NCBI GenBank assembly: GCA_947497245.1
Contig: CANMFO010000002.1
Location: 1 to 64,000, forward strand
Source: an uncultured Flavobacteriaceae bacterium
GTDB taxonomy: Bacteria > Bacteroidota > Bacteroidia > Flavobacteriales > Flavobacteriaceae
Direction of reading: 5' to 3'
DNA length: 64,000 bases
This document shows, piece by piece, positions 44,406 to 52,406 of this stretch. Each line of letters starts with the position of its first letter. Position 1 is the stretch's first letter. Below the pieces are notes generated by a model, which ran no database searches, had not been told where the DNA came from, and saw only the letters and a list, made by a program, of their open reading frames with translations. The position numbers were made by a program, and so were the translations under genes.

Positions 44406-45844
44406 TGGAAGGGGAGATGGACATAAACAATTCACGCAGGGACTTTACAAAAAAGATGGGGAAGGCAAGCTTCGCCGCTGCTGCTACCAGTATTCCCACA
44501 GCCAGTTTTTTGGGTTCCTGCAATTCAGTTCCGACAATAGCCTCAAAGGCCGATACGGTTATTTTACTTTGGATGGCCGGTGGGATGGCCCATACCGAGA
44601 CCTTTGACCCCAAAGCCTACGTGCCCTATGAAAAGGGAGTGGAGAGCAAGCGCGTCTTGAGCACCTTTCCCAAGGTTCCCACGGTGGTAGACGGACTTCA
44701 CTTTTCCCAAGGGCTCGAATCCATAGGAAGTGTCATGGATAAAGGGGCCATAATCCGTTCCTATCGGTCCGCAGATTTGGGGCATATCCTTCATACCAGA
44801 CATCAATACCATTGGCATACCTGTTATGAACCACCGCAATCGGTGCAGGCACCCCATCTCGGTGCATGGATCGCCAAGGAATTGGGGCCTGTAAGCCCTG
44901 TGATTCCCCCCTTCATTGCTATGGGGCAACGGTTTACCGTGGGCGAAGGGGAAGAATTGAAAGCCTTTCACTCTGCAGGTTTCCTGGGAAGTGAATACGG
45001 GCCGTTTCTGATTCCCGATCCCTCCAGTGGTTTGGACAGCGTTCGTCCGCCCCAAGGGATGTCACTTAAAAGATTTGAGGCCCGCTATAAGCTCTATAAG
45101 GAACTGGCCGATAAAAGTGGGATAATGGAACGGGGAAGTGACTATCAAAGGGAATCGCTTATGCGATCCATGGAGCAGTCCTATCGATTGTTGAACTCCC
45201 CCGAGGCCCAAGTATTCGATTTATCGCAAGAGCCCAAAAAGGTCTATGATACCTACAACACGGGCAGATTTGGCCTGGGATGTTTGCTGGCCAAAAGATT
45301 GGCCATGAACGGGGGAAGGTTTATAAGCGTTTCAACGGAATACGAACCTTTCCTGGGATGGGATACCCATGAAAATGGACATTTACGGGCCGCAAAGATG
45401 AAAGAACTGATCGATAGGCCCATAGCACAATTGATCAAGGACCTGGATGCGTCCGGTCATTTAGATAGGACCCTGGTGATATTGGCGAGCGAATTTAGTC
45501 GTGATGCCATCATGGAGGGCCGGCCGGGGGAGCCGGTAAAAGATCAGGTGAACCAACCGGATATTATTGAAAATGAGAAATTTTATGGTATGCATAGACA
45601 TTTTACCAACGGAAGTTCCATTGTACTTTGGGGGGGAGGTGTAAAAAAAGGATTGGTCTATGGCAAGACCGCCGATGAAAGACCATGCTCGTCCATTGAG
45701 GATCCCGTGGTGATCGATCAAGTACACCAATCAATATACCATGCGTTGGGGATACATCCGGAAACCAATTATACTATTGAGGGCAGGCCCTTTTATACGA
45801 CACCGGATGGGCAGGGCAAACCGATTATGGAGTTGTTCGGTTAA
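44405..45844 (+). CDS. DUF1501 family protein (sulfatase/phosphatase fold), Tat-exported
   Basis: 479 residues from ATG 44405 (TAATG overlap with the preceding stop); ATG 44417 is an alternative. Twin-arginine signal SRRDFTKKMGKASFAAAATS. Then ADTVILLWMAGGMAHTETFDPKAY, SYRSADLGHILHTRHQYHWHT, a FGLGCLLAKRLAMNGGRFISVSTEYEPFLGWDTHENG metal-site segment and the VILASEFSRDA strand: the DUF1501 alkaline-phosphatase-superfamily pattern. DUF1501 and DUF1553 genes are nearly always neighbours; their joint role is not established. No clear terminator follows. Confidence 0.9.
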   Translation: MEGEMDINNSRRDFTKKMGKASFAAAATSIPTASFLGSCNSVPTIASKADTVILLWMAGGMAHTETFDPKAYVPYEKGVESKRVLSTFPKVPTVVDGLHFSQGLESIGSVMDKGAIIRSYRSADLGHILHTRHQYHWHTCYEPPQSVQAPHLGAWIAKELGPVSPVIPPFIAMGQRFTVGEGEELKAFHSAGFLGSEYGPFLIPDPSSGLDSVRPPQGMSLKRFEARYKLYKELADKSGIMERGSDYQRESLMRSMEQSYRLLNSPEAQVFDLSQEPKKVYDTYNTGRFGLGCLLAKRLAMNGGRFISVSTEYEPFLGWDTHENGHLRAAKMKELIDRPIAQLIKDLDASGHLDRTLVILASEFSRDAIMEGRPGEPVKDQVNQPDIIENEKFYGMHRHFTNGSSIVLWGGGVKKGLVYGKTADERPCSSIEDPVVIDQVHQSIYHALGIHPETNYTIEGRPFYTTPDGQGKPIMELFG

Positions 45845-45952
45845 AGGTTGAACACCCGATATAGTGGTGGCTAGATCAAATCAAGGGAACTACTTGGGGT
45901 ACATGGCAAAAATAGTTCCATGATTTGGATTTCCCTTGCCGTCGCACAGGGA

Positions 45953-47221
45953 TCAATACGTTATCTTAAAAATCGACCCTCCCAGGTCATCACTTACGTA
46001 GAGCGCTCCATCGGGGCCTTGGGCCAAACCACAGGGGCGATGTTGCACGGGGGCATCATGGTCCGCTGGATCCGTTCCCTCAAAGTTGTCCACAAAAATT
46101 TCCCATTCCCCGGCCGGTTTGCCGTCCTTAAAAGGCACAAATGCCACCAAAAAGCCTTTCTTTAGTTCTGGGGACTGGTTGTGAAAGGCAATGAAGGCGC
46201 CGTTCCTGTATTTTTCCGGGAACATTTTCCCAGTATAGAAAAGGACATCATTGGGTCCCAGATGGGCGGGAAAGGCCATTATGGGATCAATGGCGTCCTC
46301 GCCTCCCGATTTTTCCCCATCGCCACCGTATTCCGGGGCAACGATCTTCTTTTTCTTGAACTGGTCGTAGTAAATATAGGGCCAGCCCGCATCGTCGTTC
46401 TCCTTCAGTTCATAAAGCGTTTCGGCCGGCAGTTCGTCGTTTTGTTGGGCGGTGTAGAGTTCGGGATAAAAATTATGCAGTCCCCCGCGCCCATGGACGG
46501 CGGCGAACAAAGAGTTCGTCTTGAAGTTCCAGTCGATGGCGACGGCATTCTTGATGCCCGTGGCGTACCGTGTCCCATCGGAAAAGGATTGGTTCAGCTT
46601 ATCGGCCCTGAACTTCCAGATACCGCCCGCTGAATCCAGGATGGCGCAGGGCTTGATACCGGTACCGGCCTCTGCATCCCTACAGGCATCGTTCCAAGAC
46701 CCGATGGTGACATAGATGTTGGAGTCGTTGTCCATTGTAAACGGCTTTGCGTTGTCGCGGCCCTTATCGGCGAGCCCCTCCACCAGTTTTTCCGGATGGT
46801 CCATATCGATGACCTCTTCTTCTCCGTTAAGTTGATAACGGTAAATACCGGAATTCGAAGAGGTATATAGGTAGCCGTCCTTGATCAGGATGCCCGTCCC
46901 CGGAACGTCAGCAAATTGCTGTTTTTGGTCGATGGTACCGTCCTTGTCCGTATCCTTTAGCAAGATGATCCCCTTGTCGTCTTTGAGCACCGATCGGTTC
47001 ACGTAAATGTCACCGTTCTTGGAGATGGCCATATGTCGGAGCGCTCCCAGTTCCTGGGCCACCGTTTTAATGGAAAACCCTTTGGGCAGTTGCACGTTCG
47101 TTTCGACCGTCTTGGTCTCAACCGTATTTTTTTTGTCCGACTTGCACTGACTGAACAAGGTCGCGATCAAGATGATAAGTACCAAGCGCGGTAGGCGTTG
47201 GCCGAGAGAAGAAATCTTCAT
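45953..47221 (-). CDS. PQQ-type sorbosone/glucose dehydrogenase-like lipoprotein
   Basis: 422 residues. Signal with lipobox (LIATLFSQCKSD). Then a six-bladed soluble-quinoprotein propeller: LPKGFSIKTVAQELGALRHMAISKNGDIYVNR, GILIKDGYLYTSSNSGIYRY, NIYVTIGSWNDACRDAEAG, YATGIKNAVAIDWN, LFAAVHGRGGLHNFYPEL, FIAFHNQSPE, and RPCGLAQGPDG near the end. Related proteins oxidise aldoses or sorbosone with PQQ in the periplasm, but PQQ dependence is not shown. Convergent with the DUF1501 gene, 108 bases apart. The last 24 codons exist as an exact second copy at 14454. Confidence 0.88.
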   Translation of the reverse strand: MKISSLGQRLPRLVLIILIATLFSQCKSDKKNTVETKTVETNVQLPKGFSIKTVAQELGALRHMAISKNGDIYVNRSVLKDDKGIILLKDTDKDGTIDQKQQFADVPGTGILIKDGYLYTSSNSGIYRYQLNGEEEVIDMDHPEKLVEGLADKGRDNAKPFTMDNDSNIYVTIGSWNDACRDAEAGTGIKPCAILDSAGGIWKFRADKLNQSFSDGTRYATGIKNAVAIDWNFKTNSLFAAVHGRGGLHNFYPELYTAQQNDELPAETLYELKENDDAGWPYIYYDQFKKKKIVAPEYGGDGEKSGGEDAIDPIMAFPAHLGPNDVLFYTGKMFPEKYRNGAFIAFHNQSPELKKGFLVAFVPFKDGKPAGEWEIFVDNFEGTDPADHDAPVQHRPCGLAQGPDGALYVSDDLGGSIFKITY

Positions 47222-47392
47222 GTATTTGGTTTAGAAAGGTTGATTATTTGCTAAAGTTACCATATCAATTTAACTTATTGAAAAAAATTGGCGAAACATG
47301 GAAGGAAGCCCTATCCTATGTGGGCCGTTCGATACCTCCGAGCACTTATTTTTCCGACCGTTTGGCGGGAGGGCAAAAAACTTCCTGCATTA

Positions 47393-47525
47393 TCTTCTTG
47401 GGAATCGGTGAAAGTCTTCTTGGGAATCGGTGAAAGCCTTCTTGGGAATCGGTGAAAGTCTTTATGGGAATCGGTGAAAGTACTCTTGACAATCAGCGAA
47501 AGTATTCTTAGGAACCGGCGAATAT
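47393..47525. repeat. 22-bp minisatellite, about six copies
   Basis: Tandem units of GTCTTCTTGGGAATCGGTGAAA and variants. The first three copies are almost identical; later copies decay (CTCTTGACAATCAGCGAAA, TTCTTAGGAACCGGCGAAT). Period 22 is not a multiple of three, so it does not code a peptide repeat. It sits between the starts of the sorbosone-dehydrogenase-like gene and the stop of the plug protein. Confidence 0.85.
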
Positions 47526-47613
47526 CTTCTCCAGTCGCCCGGGAGGGATCAAAGGGTCGTTGGGCCATGGCGGGGATTTTTGTCGAAATACCTCCCGAGG
47601 GGAATGTCCCAAC

Positions 47614-48282
47614 TTAGTTGAGCTGGATCAGGATTACCCCGTTTCCACTGCCGTTTCCGTACCTGGCAGCTTCGGCGCCCTTGAGGACCCTGATATTTTT
47701 GACCTCGTTGACATCCATGTTCCGAACCGTGTCCCAGCTGTACGGTGCACCTTTTAGAATGATTACCGCCCCGTTCCTGTTGGAGGTCGAGTTCAGCCCG
47801 CGCAATATAATTTCATCCCCGACAATACTGATGTTGGGAAACTTGGCCGTGATCAGATCCGTCATATTGGTGTATCCGTAGCTGTATGTCGTCCGGGCCT
47901 CTAGATGCTCTCTTGCCAGGTCGATGCTGTCGGCGCGGAGGTGCCCCTCGGACACTGCCAGGCTCAGTTCGCTTTCGCCCCCCTGTATTTCCAGCTTGAT
48001 TTCCAGGGAATCTTTAGCGCCTTTCACAGCGACGGTCTTGGTCTTGAAGCCTGTTGCCTTGATGCCGAGTTTGTCCTTGGCGCGGCATTCAATGGTAAAA
48101 CGGCCCAAGGAATCGGTAAACACCCTGTTGTCCGTTTTTTTTGTGGTCACTTCCGCGTTTTCCACCGCGATGGTATCAAATAGGGATACGGTCCCATGGA
48201 CCACCTTGTTCTGGGCACTCGAGGCGAGGACCGTCAACAGCAGGGCAATAAAAAAAATAGGGTTTCCTTTTGGTGTTTTCAT
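47614..48282 (-). CDS. Secreted protein with regulatory-like domain and a TonB-plug domain but no barrel
   Basis: 222 residues. Signal peptide (IFFIALLLTVLASSAQ), then a carboxypeptidase-regulatory-like beta-sandwich (VVHGTVSLFDTIAVENAEVTTKKT ... DSLGRFTIECRAKDKLGIKATGFKTK) and from about residue 125 a TonB-receptor plug-like segment (MTDLITAKFPNISIVGDEIILRGLNSTSNRNGAVIILKG ... VKNIRVLKGAEAARYGNGSGNGVILI). A receptor would continue into a 22-strand barrel; here the protein ends right after the plug. Complete signal and stop suggest a genuine small protein, not a decayed receptor. Found in several Bacteroidota as a plug-only family; function unknown. Confidence 0.75.
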   Translation of the reverse strand: MKTPKGNPIFFIALLLTVLASSAQNKVVHGTVSLFDTIAVENAEVTTKKTDNRVFTDSLGRFTIECRAKDKLGIKATGFKTKTVAVKGAKDSLEIKLEIQGGESELSLAVSEGHLRADSIDLAREHLEARTTYSYGYTNMTDLITAKFPNISIVGDEIILRGLNSTSNRNGAVIILKGAPYSWDTVRNMDVNEVKNIRVLKGAEAARYGNGSGNGVILIQLN

Positions 48283-48523
48283 AGGGGGTCGGTATCAAAC
48301 GGGTCAGACGATTTTTAAGGTTGAAAACAAGGGACGTTTGCCCGGTCGGTCAAGGATGCGGGCAGGGTCCATCGCATACTGCGCGCGAATAAAGATAGGC
48401 CAAACCTGGCGATTGTCCCACAAATTCCAAAGGTAAAGTTGCGTACGCCCCAACCCCCGGGTGAAGGGCCATGCTAACCTTTTATGTGCCAAGTCTTGGT
48501 TATTATCACATTTTTGTGGTTTT
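48283..48523. other. Intergenic stretch between divergent plug protein and pntA
   Basis: No gene recognised in about 240 bases. The right side leads into the transhydrogenase promoter. Confidence 0.35.
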
Positions 48524-48551
48524 TTGGTACGGATTGGTTTAGGTATATTTA
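48524..48551 (+). promoter_or_regulatory. Likely promoter of the pntA-pntB operon
   Basis: TTG (48524-48526), 17-base spacer, TATATTTA (48544-48551), one base off the TAnnTTTG -7 box, 41 bases before ATG 48593. Confidence 0.5.
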
Positions 48552-48592
48552 GGCCTTGCAACAACCACCAACTAATTGTTTTGTGAAACCAT

Positions 48593-49678
48593 ATGAAGAT
48601 AGGGGTCTTAAGGGAAACATCGGGGAAAAAGGTAGGCTTGGTCCCACAAGTAGTAAAAAAGTTCATTGCCAAGGAATATGAGGTGATCGTGGAATCCAAA
48701 TCCGGAAGAAGATCGTTCATAGCCAATGCCGACTTTGAGGCATCCGGGGCGAAGATCTGCGAACGGGGGGATGTTTTCAAGGAATCGGACGTTATCATTT
48801 CCTATACGCCGCTTTCCGATGAGGAGATCAAACTGCTCAAAAAGGGGTGCATATACATTTCCCGTTTGAAGACCTATATATACAAGGACATTGCGGCCAA
48901 ACTTGCGGCACAGGGTATCTGGGCGTTCAGCCTGGACATGATCCCAAGGTCCTCCATAGCACAGTCCATGGACGTTTTGTCGTCCATGTCGTCCATTGCC
49001 GGCTATAAGGCGGTTCTACGGGCGGCGGACCTGTTGCCCAGGTACATGCAGATGATGATCACATCGGCCGGGAGCATTAAACCGGCCAAAGTTTTTGTGA
49101 TAGGGGCCGGTGTTGCGGGCCTTCAAGCGATCGCCACCGCGAAAAGGCTCGGGGCCATCGTCGAAGCGGTCGATACCAGACAGGAAACAGAGGACGAGGT
49201 AAAGAGCCTGGGGGGCAAGTTTTTGAAGGTGGAAGGGGCCAATCAGGCCACGGAACAGGGGTACGGGGCCGAACAAAGCCAGGAATTCATTGCCAGGCAG
49301 CGAAAAATGATGTTCGATGCCATTTCCAGATCGGACATTGTCATTTGCACCGCGACGGTCAGGGGAACCAAGGCCCCCGTTATCGTCACCAAGGAAATGG
49401 TGGAGACCATGCGAAGGGGAAGTGTGATAATCGATCTGGCGGCCGATGCCGGTGGCAACTGCGAACTTACCGAGGACAACAAAACCGTGGTCCACAATTA
49501 CGTGCATATCGTGGGGGATTCCAACCTTTCCGACGCCGCGGTATCGGATGCGAGCGCCCTGTTCGCCAACAACGTGTTCAACTTTTTGACCTATATCTCC
49601 GGGGACGACCTGCAGATAAAACCCCAAATGGAAACCGATGAGATTTTTAGCTCCTCCTGCATTGCGAGGCCCAATTAA
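48593..49678 (+). CDS. pntA: NAD(P) transhydrogenase subunit alpha, NAD-binding part
   Basis: 361 residues forming domain I of the proton-translocating transhydrogenase. N-terminal MKIGVLRETSGKKVGLVP, the SAQSMDVLSSMSSIAGYKAV stretch and the Rossmann motif VFVIGAGVAGLQAIATAKRLGA (near 163) that binds NAD(H) are present, as is AVDTRQETEDEVKSLGGKFL. As in many bacteria, alpha is split: this soluble half and the small membrane half follow each other (12-base gap). The complex transfers hydride from NADH to NADP+ using the proton gradient. First gene of three. Confidence 0.95.
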   Translation: MKIGVLRETSGKKVGLVPQVVKKFIAKEYEVIVESKSGRRSFIANADFEASGAKICERGDVFKESDVIISYTPLSDEEIKLLKKGCIYISRLKTYIYKDIAAKLAAQGIWAFSLDMIPRSSIAQSMDVLSSMSSIAGYKAVLRAADLLPRYMQMMITSAGSIKPAKVFVIGAGVAGLQAIATAKRLGAIVEAVDTRQETEDEVKSLGGKFLKVEGANQATEQGYGAEQSQEFIARQRKMMFDAISRSDIVICTATVRGTKAPVIVTKEMVETMRRGSVIIDLAADAGGNCELTEDNKTVVHNYVHIVGDSNLSDAAVSDASALFANNVFNFLTYISGDDLQIKPQMETDEIFSSSCIARPN

Positions 49679-49690
49679 CCATAGACAGCC

Positions 49691-50005
49691 ATGAACGAAA
49701 TTTTAAATTTTTTGTCCGACAATCTGGATGTGATCTACATCCTTACTTTTGCCATTTTCCTGGGGTTCGAGGTCATTTCAAAGATTCCGACCGTACTTCA
49801 TACTCCCTTGATGTCGGGCTCCAACGCGATAAGCGGGGTGGTACTGATAGGGGCGATATTGTTGATCCGGGTCACCGAGCCGAACAATTACCTTGCCCTC
49901 GCCATAGCCACCTTGGGCATTGTCCTGGGGACGATCAACCTGGTCGGGGGATTTGCCGTTACCCGCAGAATGTTGGAAATGTTTAAGAACAAAAAAACGA
50001 AATAA
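49691..50005 (+). CDS. NAD(P) transhydrogenase subunit alpha, membrane part
   Basis: 104 residues with three or four hydrophobic helices: VIYILTFAIFLGFEVISKIP, the HTPLMSGSNAISGVVLIGAIL segment and a LALAIATLGIVLGTINLVGGFAVTRRMLEMFK ending. This is the domain-II segment that is separate from the NAD-binding half in split-alpha systems; sometimes named pntAB or pntA2. Stop codon TAA is followed immediately by the GTG start of the beta subunit. Confidence 0.94.
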   Translation: MNEILNFLSDNLDVIYILTFAIFLGFEVISKIPTVLHTPLMSGSNAISGVVLIGAILLIRVTEPNNYLALAIATLGIVLGTINLVGGFAVTRRMLEMFKNKKTK

Positions 50006-51385
50006 GTGGAGATCGTACTGGATGTATTGTTATTCGTGGCGGCCGTTCTGTTGATAATGGGACTGCGGCAATTATCGAACCCCGATACGGCGAGCAAGGG
50101 CAATTCCCTTGCCGCTTTTGCACTGTTCCTCGGTATCGTGGTTTCTTTGGTCTATCCTTTGGAGACGGCCAGCAACAACTATTTGTACATTTCGGTGGGA
50201 ATAGCCGTTGGTGCGGCCATAGGGCTGCTGTCCGCAAAAAAGGTCGCAATGACCGCCATGCCCGAAATGGTCTCCTTGTTCAATGGTTTTGGGGGGCTGT
50301 CGGCGGGCCTGATATCCCTGGTCTGGTTGATCAACAATAAGGCCGCGGGACAGGCCACCGAAATGGGGATCGTGCTGTTGAACCTGTTTTTGGGCCTGGT
50401 GGCCTTCATTGGCAGCTTGGTGGCCTATGGCAAGCTCAGCGGAAAATTGAAGGATGGACATTTAAGGATTCCGTTTAGCACCCTCGTTAATTTGGTCCTC
50501 TTGCTCGCGGCGATCGCGGCGATCGTTGTTTTTTCCTATAATGGCATGCTCACCCATGTACAATTGACCGTTTTTGCCGTTGTGGCCCTACTGTATGGCA
50601 TTACGTTCGTGGCACCCATTGGAGGGGCCGATATGCCCGTGGTCATTTCACTGCTGAACTCCCTTACCGGGATCACCGCGGCCATTTCTGGGATACTGAC
50701 CGACAACAAACTGATGCTGTTGGGAGGGGTGCTGGTAGGTTCTTCGGGGATCATCCTTACCCTGCTGATGTGCAAGGCGATGAACCGGCCGTTGCTGAGC
50801 GTGATCTTCGGCAGTTTTTCTTCCTCGAAGGGAGAAGGTCTGGAGGTCAATGGGAACATCAAGGAAATCTCCTGCGCGGACCTTGCCATCCAATTGGCCT
50901 ACTCGGACCGGGTATGCATTATTCCGGGCTATGGCATGGCAGTGGCCCAGGCACAGAAAGTGGTCAAGGAAGTTGAGGTGATCCTCGAGGAAAGAGGGGT
51001 GGAGTTCAAATATGCCATCCATCCCGTGGCGGGAAGGATGCCGGGACATATGAACGTACTCTTGGCCGAAGCGGATGTCAGCTATGATAAATTACTGGAC
51101 CTGGACGATGCCAACAGCTATTTGGAAACTACCGATGTCGCCATAGTTGTAGGGGCGAACGATGTTGTGAACCCATCGGCCCTGGAGGATCCCAACAGTA
51201 AAATTTACGGGATGCCCATTTTGGACCTGGCCAAGACCAAAAACGTTGTTGTGCTGAAGCGGAGCATGAACCCCGGATATGCCGGAATACAAAATCCCTT
51301 GTTCTTTAAGGACAACAACAAAATGCTCTTTGGGGATGCCAAAAAGACCCTGCAGCTGATCTTAAGCGAACTAAAGGCGGCGTGA
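50006..51385 (+). CDS. pntB: NAD(P) transhydrogenase subunit beta
   Basis: 459 residues. Start is GTG at 50006, directly after the preceding TAA. Eight to nine membrane helices fill the first 260 residues, with VTAMPEMVSLFNGFGGLSAG-type loop (here MTAMPEMVSLFNGFGG) and IGGADMPVVISLLNSLTG. The C-terminal domain III binds NADP(H): VCIIPGYGMAVAQAQ, HPVAGRMPGHMNVLLAEA, VVGANDVVNPSA and the VVVLKRSMNPGYAGIQNPLF ending. Beta carries the proton channel and the NADP site. No terminator with a clear T-run seen downstream. Confidence 0.96.
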   Translation: MEIVLDVLLFVAAVLLIMGLRQLSNPDTASKGNSLAAFALFLGIVVSLVYPLETASNNYLYISVGIAVGAAIGLLSAKKVAMTAMPEMVSLFNGFGGLSAGLISLVWLINNKAAGQATEMGIVLLNLFLGLVAFIGSLVAYGKLSGKLKDGHLRIPFSTLVNLVLLLAAIAAIVVFSYNGMLTHVQLTVFAVVALLYGITFVAPIGGADMPVVISLLNSLTGITAAISGILTDNKLMLLGGVLVGSSGIILTLLMCKAMNRPLLSVIFGSFSSSKGEGLEVNGNIKEISCADLAIQLAYSDRVCIIPGYGMAVAQAQKVVKEVEVILEERGVEFKYAIHPVAGRMPGHMNVLLAEADVSYDKLLDLDDANSYLETTDVAIVVGANDVVNPSALEDPNSKIYGMPILDLAKTKNVVVLKRSMNPGYAGIQNPLFFKDNNKMLFGDAKKTLQLILSELKAA

Positions 51386-51480
51386 TGCCCTCTTTTTAAA
51401 CGGTTCGCCAATCTTCCCCGGACCTTGTCCTCGCAGTTTTCGGCCCGTGCCATAAAGGGAGAAGGGTAGGCGGCCCTTGG

Positions 51481-52395
51481 TCAGGGCATCGCGTTCCTTT
51501 TGATAAAATCGATCATCACGTGCCGTGTCTGGCTGTTCTGTGCATGGGAGATATCGCGCCATAGCCCGGCATGGTCATGATCGAACAGGTGCAGGATCTG
51601 ACAGTTTTCGTAATGGGCCTCCCGAAGTCTTTCCTCGAACAGTTTGGTGTAATCGTACAGCCCCCGTTCGGAAATGAGCAACATGGGTGTGTTCAGTTGG
51701 TCCAGATAGGTAACCGGTGAGGCATCGGTAAAGTCGGCCGTGGTATCCCCAAAAACATCTTTGACATGGGTTTCGGCCAAAGGGCGGGTATCCGGATCTT
51801 CGTGGTTCAGGAACACCGAATAATAGTGGTTGATATCGAACGTGCCGGCGACCGGAATGATTCCTTTAATGGCCTTGGTGTCAAGGTCGTGGCTTGCCAG
51901 GTACCGATGGTCCATGGCCAGGAGGGCCGCAAGATGGCCCCCGGAGGAAAAGCCGCCGACAAAAATGTTGTGCTCGTCATAGCCGTATGTTTCGGCATGA
52001 TTGCGGAGCCAGCGGAACGCCGCGGCGATGTCCTTTATATGTGCGGGGTGCCGGACACCATGGGTTCGGTCGGTCGGTCGGAATTTTCCCTGGCTCAACC
52101 GATGCCCCACGGAGGCCACCGCGATACCCTCCCGGGCAAATTTGCGGGCAAGGGCCATTTCCATGTGCCGGTTTACGAACGACCAGGCCCCTCCGCCGAT
52201 CCAGAGGAGCAAGGGTGGTCTTTCCACCCCTTCGGGCAGGACCAAATTGAGCTGCTGCAAACTGTCGGCCTTCATTGCGGCGGTTTCCAAATAAGGGATG
52301 TTCGGAATTTCCCTATAGGCCAGGGTGTCCCTGGCCACCTGCGCCCTCAATGCCGGGAAGCACAGGACAAACAACAACGGAATTATCTTTTTCAC
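51481..52395 (-). CDS. Exported alpha/beta hydrolase (carboxylesterase-like)
   Basis: 304 residues from GTG 52395, 11 bases after the upstream DUF885 stop; this start gives a clean signal peptide (KKIIPLLFVLCFPALRAQ), whereas the longer frame overlaps the upstream gene. Alpha/beta hydrolase pattern: LLLWIGGGAWSFVNRHME (oxyanion HGG-like, GGG here), nucleophile elbow GGFSSGGHLAALLA (GxSxG), the PMLLISERGLYDYTKLFE strand with the acid and HLFDHDHAGLW with the catalytic histidine. Resembles BD-FAE/esterase-lipase acting on small esters. Substrate unknown. Confidence 0.85.
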   Translation of the reverse strand: MKKIIPLLFVLCFPALRAQVARDTLAYREIPNIPYLETAAMKADSLQQLNLVLPEGVERPPLLLWIGGGAWSFVNRHMEMALARKFAREGIAVASVGHRLSQGKFRPTDRTHGVRHPAHIKDIAAAFRWLRNHAETYGYDEHNIFVGGFSSGGHLAALLAMDHRYLASHDLDTKAIKGIIPVAGTFDINHYYSVFLNHEDPDTRPLAETHVKDVFGDTTADFTDASPVTYLDQLNTPMLLISERGLYDYTKLFEERLREAHYENCQILHLFDHDHAGLWRDISHAQNSQTRHVMIDFIKRNAMP

Positions 52396-52406
52396 AGCTT
52401 CGTTTT

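Noticed and set aside
41559-45844. DUF1553/DUF1501 pair as a recent transfer from planctomycetes
   Set aside because: Composition looks like the neighbouring genes and such pairs are also native in Bacteroidota; no sequence sign of recent transfer.
47393-47525. Possible CRISPR array
   Set aside because: The 22-bp units abut each other with no spacers, and no cas genes are present.
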